Shown here piece after piece: positions 43,531 through 50,752 of a DNA stretch of 64,000 bases (positions are counted from its first letter, which is position 1; the number at the start of each line of letters is the position of its first letter). This DNA is from an uncultured Paracoccaceae bacterium (GTDB lineage Bacteria; Pseudomonadota; Alphaproteobacteria; Rhodobacterales; Rhodobacteraceae), in contig OY288150.1 in NCBI GenBank assembly GCA_958439195.1, positions 87,279-151,278 of the forward strand, read 5' to 3'. The notes below the pieces were generated by a model that was given only the letters and a program-made list of their open reading frames with translations, made no database searches and was not told where the DNA came from. The translations under genes were made by a program, and so were the position numbers.

Positions 43531-44421
43531 TTAGACCCCGTACAGACGGAACGTGTCCCGCCCTGTCAGTTCGCGCACGGCGCCGAGCGCAACCAGTCGG
43601 TCGCAGAGCCGTCGCGCGGCCCGATCCGACATAAAGGCCAATGCCCCCGGCGCCAGCGCATCGCGCGACAGGAACAGATCGACCGCCCGGCCCGCCGCCT
43701 TGGCGCGCAGCTTTGGGGCCACCGCCCGCAGGCGGGCCGCCGCCCGGGCCAAGTCCCCGGCCAGTGGCAGCACCTGCCCGCCGATGGCAGAGACCACGGC
43801 GCGGTGACAGGCCAGACGCAGATCATCGCCCCGCAGGCGCAGGTCGCGGGGCCTGAGCGTCAGCGCCAGAAGTGGCAGCACATGCGTTGCCCCCACCCCC
43901 TTTGCCAGAACCGCATCGGCAAGGATCAGCGCCGCAGTTTCGGCCCGCGGGTGATCTGTCAGCACCGCCTCAATGACATGCGCCGCGCGGTCGACCGGGG
44001 TCTGCCCCATGGCATCAAGGCACAGCGCGATCCGCTCGGCCCCGATCCCTTGCAGCGCATTGGTCAGATGCGCGACCGAGACAGGCCGGGCCACCGCGCG
44101 TGACCACTGCTGCAAAAGCCGTCCCGCCGGGCCGGGGTCGTCGCCCGGACCCGTCAGGTGCAGGGCATCGCGCAAGGCGCCCGGCCCTTCCCTGCGCCCC
44201 GCCATTTCAGCGCAGTTCCCGGCCGCCACCAAAGCCAAGCGGTCCCGCCACAGCGCCACAGGCACATCCCCGGCCGCGGTCACTTGGCTCAGATGCGCCA
44301 GCGCGGCCCCAGAGCGGAAGGCCGCTGCCTCAAGGGTTTCTGCCGGGGCAGCACCGATCCAGCCCGGCAGCGGGGGCAGCATCGGCAAGGTTTCCAAAGG
44401 CTCGGCGCGCGGTTTTCTCAT
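43531..44421 (-). CDS. DUF1403 protein
   Basis: 296 residues, Ala/Arg/Leu-rich and probably all-helical, ending in a winged-helix-like stretch (RLCDRLVALGAVRELTGRD). Belongs to the DUF1403 family found on alphaproteobacterial plasmids, usually near scpB and recombinase genes as here. Function unknown; a DNA-bound segregation or recombination accessory is plausible. Divergent from the tyrosine recombinase. Confidence 0.8.
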   Translation of the reverse strand: MRKPRAEPLETLPMLPPLPGWIGAAPAETLEAAAFRSGAALAHLSQVTAAGDVPVALWRDRLALVAAGNCAEMAGRREGPGALRDALHLTGPGDDPGPAGRLLQQWSRAVARPVSVAHLTNALQGIGAERIALCLDAMGQTPVDRAAHVIEAVLTDHPRAETAALILADAVLAKGVGATHVLPLLALTLRPRDLRLRGDDLRLACHRAVVSAIGGQVLPLAGDLARAAARLRAVAPKLRAKAAGRAVDLFLSRDALAPGALAFMSDRAARRLCDRLVALGAVRELTGRDTFRLYGV

Positions 44422-44495
44422 GCCGGCAGCCTACATTATGACGGCGCTTTCTACCAGCTAAATGCACCAATAGCGCCGCAGCTTTGTCAGCGCCA

Positions 44496-44528
44496 TTATG
44501 TCCAATATGATTGCATTATCGGACATAA
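44496..44528. repeat. Inverted repeat before tyrosine recombinase
   Basis: TTATGTCC (44496-44503) and GGACATAA (44521-44528) around 17 A/T-rich bases, 7 bases before the recombinase start. Could be an operator or a core recombination site. Confidence 0.45.
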
Positions 44529-44535
44529 AGAAGAT

Positions 44536-45645
44536 ATGCTCTGTGACATGACCAAAACGCCCGAGAAATCGCCTTCCGAACCCCCGGAACGTCCCGATCG
44601 CCATGAAGGGGACGACAGCGCTGATACGGAGCGCGACATGATTGCCCTGCCCTCCCATGTCGCTGGCTCGGGCATGCTCGACCGCCTGGTCGAAACCGCG
44701 CGAGACTATGCGCGTCAGGCGGCGTCGCAGAACACGCTGAAGGCCTATGCCAAGGACTGGGCCCATTTCGCCCGCTGGTGCCGGATGCGCGGCGCGGACC
44801 CTCTCCCCTCGTCGCCCCAGCTGATCGGGCTCTACATCGCCGATCTGGCAGCGCCGAGCGGCAAGACCCCTGCCCTCTCGGTCTCCTCAATAGAAAGGCG
44901 GCTGTCCGGCCTGACCTGGGGCTATGCTCAGCGCGGAGAACGGCTGGACCGCAAGGACCGCCACATTGCCAGCGTCCTGGCTGGCATCCGCCGCAAGCAC
45001 GCACGGCCACCGGCACAGAAAGAGGCCATCCTGCCGGAAGACCTGCGCGACATGCTGGCCACCCTGCCCCACGATCTGCGCGGCCTGCGCGACCGGGCGA
45101 TCCTGCTGATCGGCTTTGCTGGTGGCCTGCGTCGGTCCGAAACTGTCAGCCTCGACCACGGCAAGGATGACACGCCTGACTCCGGCGGCTGGGTCGAGAT
45201 CCTGGAGGGCGGCGTGCTCCTCACCCTACGCGGCAAGACCGGCTGGCGCGAGGTCGAAATCGCCCGCGGCTCATCCGATCAGACCTGCCCGGTCCATGCC
45301 CTGACGCAGTGGCTGCATTACGCAAGGATCGACTTCGGCCCGATCTTCGTCGCCACGTCGCGCAACGGCCTGAAAGCTACGGGCGAGCGGTTGTCGGACA
45401 AGCACGTCGCCCGGCTGATCAAGTCCTGCGCCCGCGAGGCCGGGCTACGCCCTGATCTGCCTGAGGCCGAGCGCGTGCGGCTGTTCTCGGGCCATTCCCT
45501 GCGTGCAGGCCTTGCAAGCAGCGCGGAAGTTGATGAGCGCTATGTTCAAAAGCAGCTCGGTCATGCCAGCGCAGAGATGACCCGCCGATACCAGCGGCGG
45601 CGTGACAGGTTCCGGGTGAACCTGACCAAGGCCGCAGGCCTGTAA
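44536..45645 (+). CDS. Tyrosine recombinase/integrase
   Basis: 369 residues from the ATG at 44536 (44548 also possible); a much longer in-frame extension runs antisense to DUF1403 and is rejected. N-terminal SAM-like DNA-binding domain (NTLKAYAKDWAHFARWC), catalytic domain with GGLRRSE (Arg), GHSLRAG (His-x-x-Arg), QLGHAS (His) and the Tyr in RRYQRRRDRF. Probably site-specific integration or plasmid dimer resolution; adjacency to a resolvase remnant suggests a resolution module. Confidence 0.9.
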   Translation: MLCDMTKTPEKSPSEPPERPDRHEGDDSADTERDMIALPSHVAGSGMLDRLVETARDYARQAASQNTLKAYAKDWAHFARWCRMRGADPLPSSPQLIGLYIADLAAPSGKTPALSVSSIERRLSGLTWGYAQRGERLDRKDRHIASVLAGIRRKHARPPAQKEAILPEDLRDMLATLPHDLRGLRDRAILLIGFAGGLRRSETVSLDHGKDDTPDSGGWVEILEGGVLLTLRGKTGWREVEIARGSSDQTCPVHALTQWLHYARIDFGPIFVATSRNGLKATGERLSDKHVARLIKSCAREAGLRPDLPEAERVRLFSGHSLRAGLASSAEVDERYVQKQLGHASAEMTRRYQRRRDRFRVNLTKAAGL

Positions 45646-46066
45646 GCCCCCTGCCCTTCCGACGAGCCTTTGCTGAAATGCCAAGCTCCAACCTGACCGC
45701 TCAGGTTTCAGCTAACCGCTTCAATTGAAATCAGGAACCAAACGCGACAACAGGTCGTCTTCGGACGCCTGCTCTCTTCCCTCGGGATCGCCGAGGGCTT
45801 CGTCAGGACTGTCAGGCAGAACAGAGAGGTAGGGCTTCATGTGTGCAAAATATGACTATTATGCAAACTACCCAAGGGTTTTCTGCGGGGCTGCATTTGC
45901 TCCTTATATAGTACGCGCGCGCGGTGTCCGTGGAGAGCGCTCTAGTCGCGTTCAGCGCATGGAAACCAAGGGGCTTCCAGCGATCAGCACCACACAACGT
46001 GCCCTTGCATTCGTTTACAAACGGTCGTTTATTAGTGGTATGTGAAACTGCAAACGGCCTGTTTTG
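45646..46066 (+). other. Non-coding stretch between recombinase and resolvase
   Basis: No gene found. It contains an imperfect palindrome TGCAAAATA-TGAC-TATTATGCA (45844-45865), a promoter-like TTATATAGT near 45904 and CGTTT-AC-AAACG just before the resolvase. The palindromes could form the resolvase's res site, but this is not shown by the sequence alone. Confidence 0.4.
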
Positions 46067-46951
46067 ATGCCCCTGATCGGCTATGCGCGCGTCTGAACCG
46101 AAGATCAGACCCCCCTGCCCCAGTCGCAGGCCCTGGAATCCGCAGGCTGCGTCGAGATCCACGAGGAGCAGGCCTCGGGCGGGAACCGCGCGCGGCCCGT
46201 GCTGGCGCGGGTGCTGGAGCGGATCGGCAAGGGCGACACGCTGGTGGTGGTGCGCATCGACCGTCTGGCGCGGTCGCTCTCCCACCTCCTCGAGGTGATC
46301 GAACGGCTGGAGGCCAAGAACGCCTTCTTCCGATCGCTCACCGATCCGATCGACACGTCCTCCCCGCAGGGCAAGTTCACCCTTCAGGTCCTGGGCGCCG
46401 CAGCTGAGTTTGAGCGCGCCCTGATCCGCGAACGCACCAAGGCCGGCCTGGCCAGCGCACGAACCAAAGGCCGGGTTGGCGGCAATCCGGGCCTGCGCGT
46501 CCGGGATCCGGCGGCGCTGCGCAAGGTGCGGCTGGCCCGGCAGGACGGCTATATGGAACGCCTGAACGAGACGGCGCAGGACTGGGTGCCCCATGTCCGC
46601 CGCCTTCGGCCCGACTTAGCCTGGGAAGATGTGGTGCGCATCGTCAACGGCCCCCTGCCCCACGAGCGTCAATGGACGCAAAGCCGGCTTTTGCGCGCGG
46701 TCAACGCCTATGTCCGGGACGGCTTCCTGCCGCCCACGGTACTGGACCGCGCCGGCCGCCGCGAAACCGACGACCGCCTGCCCGCCATCGTCGCTGCCAT
46801 CAAGGGCGCGGACCCCGAGATCACGCTTCAGGCGATCTGCACCAGACTGGAAGCGATGCGCGAGCGCACGCCCCGCGGGCGGACAAGTTGGCAGCCGTCA
46901 TCCGTGAAGATGCTGCTGGAGAGGGCTGAGAGGCTGGGGCTGCTTGCGTGA
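46067..46951 (+). pseudogene. Serine resolvase with catalytic serine codon replaced by TGA
   Basis: Reads MPLIGYARV-stop-TEDQ from the ATG at 46067; the TGA (46094-46096) sits exactly where the catalytic Ser10 of gamma-delta-type resolvases (YARVST) lies. The rest is intact over 285 codons: GGNRARPVL, VVVRIDRLARSLSHLL, SPQGKFTLQVLGAAAEFER, and a long recombinase-type C-terminal domain. A single C-to-G change from TCA would explain it. An ATG-free fragment could still be translated from internal starts, but without the nucleophile it cannot recombine. Confidence 0.85.
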
Positions 46952-47208
46952 AGTCGTGGGAATCGGTCGCGCGATTCTGAAGATCTGCGTTACGTAGGCG
47001 TCGACAATACATGTTGTGGCCATGACATCGCGGGCTACGAACTGTTGAAGTGCCCCGCGAACAAGGTTACCCAAGGCCCTGATACTTCACGGTTTTTTCT
47101 CGTCAGAAATCTATCACCTCAACGCTTCTAGGCCGCTCAACGGATTGGACTGGATTTACTCACCAAAACTGTTAAGGTCTGCAAAACAATAAAGACTTGA
47201 GGGCAGTG

Positions 47209-48390
47209 ATGAGCGGGATACGGGCCTCTCAAAGATTCGATGTCATGTCCAAGCGGCTCGGTAGCCGGTTGCGTGAACATGCGCAGGAGACGTTCCCACC
47301 GGATGCCCAGAAGGGTCTCCGTCGCTTCGCGATGCGGGAAGCCGCCGATCTGCTTCGGATCAACCAGAACACCTTCCGCCATCATGTGTCAAATCTCGAA
47401 GGCTTTCCGGAAGGCATACTCGAGGGTGGCAACCGCCGCAGTTTCTCTGCCGAGGACATGGTCGAAGCCCAACGCGTCCTTCTTGAGACGAGTAGGATCA
47501 AGCCTGATGAACACCCTCACAGAAGAGCCGGCGAACCGTGCCAGGTCGTGACGATCTTCAACCTGAAGGGCGGCAGCGCAAAAACGTCGACCGTTGCTCA
47601 TGTTGGTCAGCTTCTGGGCCTTCGCGGCTATCGGGTCCTGCTTATCGACCTCGACAGCCAGGCAAGTCTGACAAACCTGTTCGGGGTTACCCCAGAGCTC
47701 GATCCGGACATGCCGACCTCCTACGATCTGATCCGATCCGAGGGGCCCCTGCCCGCCTCAGATATCATTCGCAAAACGAACTTCCCGACAGTGGATCTGA
47801 TCCCGGCCTCCATGGATATCATGGAGTACGAGTTCGAGGTCGCTTTGAGCTTCAGACACGGCGCCACCACCTTCCACAGTCGGATCCGTGAAGCGCTTGA
47901 GCCTGTCCTGAGCCGATATGATGTGGTGATCTTCGACACACCGCCACAGCTGAACTTCTCGGTGATCTCCGCCCTCTTTGCTTCCACTGGGGTCCTGATC
48001 CCACTCAACGCGTCCATGCTTGATGTGATGTCTCTGGCAAGCTTTCTCGGCATGGCGAGCAACCTGATGGGCGTCGTCGAGGCGCATGCTCCCGAGCACG
48101 GCCTGAACTTCGTTCGGGTGCTGATCACCCGGTACGAGAACACCGACGGTCCACAGGTCCAGATCTCTTCTCTGCTTCGGACGGTCCTTGGCGATGCGGT
48201 CCTCCCTGCCGAGTTCCTGAAGTCAACGGCGGTAGGTGATGCCGCAAACACCCAGCAGAGCATCTTTGAGGTCGAACCTCGCGACGTGAACCGCAGAACA
48301 TACGAGCGTGCGATCGAGTCCGTTTCACGCGTGACCGACGAAGTTGAGCGCGAAATCCTCAAGGCATGGGGGCGTAGTCATGGCGCGTAA
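47209..48390 (+). CDS. repA: RepA (ParA-type) partition ATPase of repABC plasmid
   Basis: 393 residues from the ATG at 47209 (AGGG 5 bases upstream); TTG at 47197 is an alternative. N-terminal HTH (ADLLRINQNTFRHHVSN), deviant Walker A LKGGSAKTSTVAH, LLIDLDSQASLT and VIFDTPPQLN. RepA drives plasmid partition with RepB and represses its own operon. Overlaps repB by 11 bases. Confidence 0.95.
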   Translation: MSGIRASQRFDVMSKRLGSRLREHAQETFPPDAQKGLRRFAMREAADLLRINQNTFRHHVSNLEGFPEGILEGGNRRSFSAEDMVEAQRVLLETSRIKPDEHPHRRAGEPCQVVTIFNLKGGSAKTSTVAHVGQLLGLRGYRVLLIDLDSQASLTNLFGVTPELDPDMPTSYDLIRSEGPLPASDIIRKTNFPTVDLIPASMDIMEYEFEVALSFRHGATTFHSRIREALEPVLSRYDVVIFDTPPQLNFSVISALFASTGVLIPLNASMLDVMSLASFLGMASNLMGVVEAHAPEHGLNFVRVLITRYENTDGPQVQISSLLRTVLGDAVLPAEFLKSTAVGDAANTQQSIFEVEPRDVNRRTYERAIESVSRVTDEVEREILKAWGRSHGA

Positions 48391-49309
48391 GGTCTTCGGG
48401 GACTCACTCAAGAACGCGATGGGTAAAGCGTCAACGTCGGATGAGGATGTGGATATCGATCTGAAGCGCACGAGCCCAACTGTCGCTCGAGCGCAAGCAT
48501 CGGTGTTGGAAGAAGACAAACACGCCACGCGCTTGATCGACCCGAGCACTGTGCGAATGTCCGCGGTCATGGATCGCATCGATCCGAGCGATGGCCTCGA
48601 GGAGCTCGTCGCGTCGATCCGTGAGCACGGGCAAAAGGTTCCGGTTCTTGTCCGCCGAACCCAAGACGGGGCACTTGAGATCGTCTATGGACGCCGCAGG
48701 CTTCTCGCCTGTCGTGAACTTGGTCAGAAAGTGCGCGCCACGGTCATGGAGATGACCGAAGAGGAAGCACTGATCGCCCAGGGCGTAGAGAACAATGCCC
48801 GCCAAGACCCCTCGTTTATCGAGAGGGCCCTGTTCGTCGCTGGGATCATTCGGGAACTTGGTAAAACTGACGAGACACGCAAGAACGCCCAGACCATCGC
48901 CTATCGGGCACTTCAGATCGACGAGTCGCTCGTCTCGCGGATGAACCGTATCGCCACCGGCATTCCGATGGAGCTGATCCATGCAATCGGACCTGCACAT
49001 GGCGTTGGTCGGCGGGTCTGGGAGAAGCTTTTCAGGCTGTGCGAGAAGGACGTCTCGAGAGCCAGGGACGTTGCCCGCGAAATCCCCCGCAACTTGCCAG
49101 GCCCAGACCGACTTGACGCAGCGGTTACGCTGCTCACGGCCGCCAAGGCAACTACACCCAAGGTTGAGCAAAGTGAGCGCGTGAAGATCGGCCGCAAAGG
49201 CAACCGCATCACCATCGATGTGGACGCTGACCTTGCCCCGCGCGTTGAAGACGCCATCCGGAAGCTGATCAGCGAGCTTCTTGACCGCGGTCAAGATGAC
49301 CCAGAGTGA
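48380..49309 (+). CDS. repB: RepB (ParB-type) partition protein
   Basis: 309 residues from the ATG at 48380. ParB nuclease-like core (EIVYGRRRLLACRELG, ENNARQDPSFIERALF), a helix-turn-helix region (ALQIDESLVSRMNRI) and a dimerisation end. Binds parS-like sites and stimulates RepA. One of the three 16-bp palindromes overlaps its 3' end. Confidence 0.94.
   Translation: MARKVFGDSLKNAMGKASTSDEDVDIDLKRTSPTVARAQASVLEEDKHATRLIDPSTVRMSAVMDRIDPSDGLEELVASIREHGQKVPVLVRRTQDGALEIVYGRRRLLACRELGQKVRATVMEMTEEEALIAQGVENNARQDPSFIERALFVAGIIRELGKTDETRKNAQTIAYRALQIDESLVSRMNRIATGIPMELIHAIGPAHGVGRRVWEKLFRLCEKDVSRARDVAREIPRNLPGPDRLDAAVTLLTAAKATTPKVEQSERVKIGRKGNRITIDVDADLAPRVEDAIRKLISELLDRGQDDPE
49280..49295. repeat. 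parS-like palindrome 1
   Basis: CTTGACCGCGGTCAAG, a perfect 16-bp palindrome, inside the 3' end of repB. Identical copies at 49321 and 50644; three identical palindromes around repC strongly suggest the RepB centromere site. Confidence 0.75.
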
Positions 49310-49320
49310 CGACCCCGTGT

Positions 49321-49336
49321 CTTGACCGCGGTCAAG
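49321..49336. repeat. parS-like palindrome 2
   Basis: Identical 16-bp palindrome in the repB-repC gap, 25 bases after the first copy. Confidence 0.75.
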
Positions 49337-49382
49337 ACATCAAGAGCAACGAGCAGAAAACGAAAGGAGGACCGGCTAGAAA

Positions 49383-49434
49383 AGGAAAGACCCCCCGAAA
49401 GCGGTGCTTCCGAAGGGCCTCAATCAGTCTCGAC
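49383..49434 (-). ncRNA. repABC counter-transcript RNA (antisense replication control)
   Basis: On the minus strand a promoter TTGAAC (49469-49464), 17 bases, TATCAA (49446-49441) should start a transcript near 49434. It ends in a 12-bp stem (49417-49406 with 49402-49391, loop 3, several GU pairs) followed by UCUUUCCUUUU. Length of about 50 nt, position between repB and repC, and the terminator shape match the ctRNAs of repABC plasmids, which pair with the repC leader and limit RepC synthesis and incompatibility. Confidence 0.75.
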
Positions 49435-49512
49435 ACCTGATTGATACCCCCAAAACGAATCGAGTTCAACACCGCTCGCGGTGACCGGGGAAGCTTTTTC
49501 TTCCGAAACACC

Positions 49513-50625
49513 ATGAGACATGTAACCCAAACACGAACCGCCATGGCGGAACCGAGAGCTATTGCCTGCCCTGCTATCTACGAACTTCTGGGACCGGTAC
49601 GCGCCCTGCGGAAAGAACTTGGCCTGACGAGCAGCGACATCACAGTCTTGATGGCCCTGATCAGCTTTCTTGCCCGTGATCGACAAACCACAAATGGTGA
49701 GACTCCACCCAAACTTACCGTTGTGTTCCCCTCCAACGCCTCCTTGTCTGAGCGCGCAAACGGCGTCGATGAGAGGACCCTACGTCGCTGCTTGAGCCGT
49801 CTTGACGCAGCCGGCCTCATCGACCGGAAGAACTCGGCAAACGGCAAACGCTTCCCCCTGCGGTATGGCGGCATCATCCGAGACGCGTTCGGGATCGACC
49901 TGAACCCACTGATACAGAACCACGACACACTGGCGGCCGAAGCGTTGAAGGTTGCGGAGAAGCGTGAACGCCTTCGCTCCCTCAGGGCAGAAGCACTAGC
50001 ACTGCGCGCATCCCTCCTTCAGGACCAGCGCCTCGACGAAGCGCAGTTGTCCTCACTCGGAGCGATCAGGAACATCCTTCGACGAGCAACCCTCACGGTT
50101 GATGCAGTCTTGCAGATCATCGCTGATCTCCGCGAACTCGGAGCCAATGCCGCGCAGAGCTACGGAGAGTGCGAGAGTTCAAGCGCCGCCGTGGACGAAA
50201 TCCAATCACGCGACCAGGCCCTCAGCCATGGTTGCACGCGCGAAATGTCCGCCAGAAACGGACAAAATGACCGGCAGATAGAGTCCATAAAAAAAGAACT
50301 TATTAAGAAAGGCCCGCAGGCAAAGCAGACCAGCGCAGACCAACACATTGCGGGGCCTTCCATGAACCGGGACCCTGCAAAAATGTCATGGACAGACTTC
50401 ACACATGTCTCTGACTTCTTTCCAGACCCACCTCGAACAGGAGAAGCCCTCAACCGCGTTCTCCTCGATATCGGGCGATTGCTTAGAATACGCCAAGAAA
50501 AGCTGATGCGTGGCCTCCAGAAAACCGGCGCTGGACGGCTTCTAGTGATCTTAGATTACCTGTTGGGGAAAGGAGAAACGATCAGGCAGCCCGAGGCATA
50601 CTTTGAAACGATCCTTGGCGCATAG
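49513..50625 (+). CDS. repC: RepC replication initiator
   Basis: 370 residues from the ATG at 49513; ATG 49543 or TTG 49441 are alternatives, none with a strong ribosome site. RepC hallmarks: VFPSNASLSERANGVDERTL, RRCLSRLDAAGLIDRKNSAN, GKRFPLRYGG and a C-terminal block (YLLGKGETIRQPEAYFETIL). RepC initiates replication, with the origin usually inside its own gene. Expression is limited by the antisense RNA just upstream. Confidence 0.93.
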   Translation: MRHVTQTRTAMAEPRAIACPAIYELLGPVRALRKELGLTSSDITVLMALISFLARDRQTTNGETPPKLTVVFPSNASLSERANGVDERTLRRCLSRLDAAGLIDRKNSANGKRFPLRYGGIIRDAFGIDLNPLIQNHDTLAAEALKVAEKRERLRSLRAEALALRASLLQDQRLDEAQLSSLGAIRNILRRATLTVDAVLQIIADLRELGANAAQSYGECESSSAAVDEIQSRDQALSHGCTREMSARNGQNDRQIESIKKELIKKGPQAKQTSADQHIAGPSMNRDPAKMSWTDFTHVSDFFPDPPRTGEALNRVLLDIGRLLRIRQEKLMRGLQKTGAGRLLVILDYLLGKGETIRQPEAYFETILGA

Positions 50626-50643
50626 AACATGCAGCTTGGACTT

Positions 50644-50659
50644 CTTGACCGCGGTCAAG
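50644..50659. repeat. parS-like palindrome 3
   Basis: Third identical 16-bp palindrome, 18 bases after the repC stop. Confidence 0.75.
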
Positions 50660-50752
50660 AACGCCGAAGAGAGGGAAAGGTTGGGGGTTTGAGGGGTGAC
50701 GGGAAGTGAGATCGGGAGAGTGGCTTCCGGCGCCCGTCGTGGAGAAGATCTG

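Noticed and set aside
44158..44535. N-terminal extension of the tyrosine recombinase
   Set aside because: The extension is antisense to DUF1403 and is Pro/Arg/Gln shadow-like; recombinase homology begins after 44536.
39220..46050. TTTCACAT near 39236 and its complement near 46040 as transposon ends
   Set aside because: Only 8 bases match and no longer repeat or target duplication was seen; chance is likely.
46067..46096. Selenocysteine at the resolvase TGA
   Set aside because: No insertion hairpin was recognised and no such resolvase is known; a nonsense mutation or sequencing error is far simpler.
46042..46407. 121-codon frame at the front of the resolvase
   Set aside because: It is the wrong frame of the resolvase gene; true homology is in the frame starting at 46067 with a TGA at codon 10.
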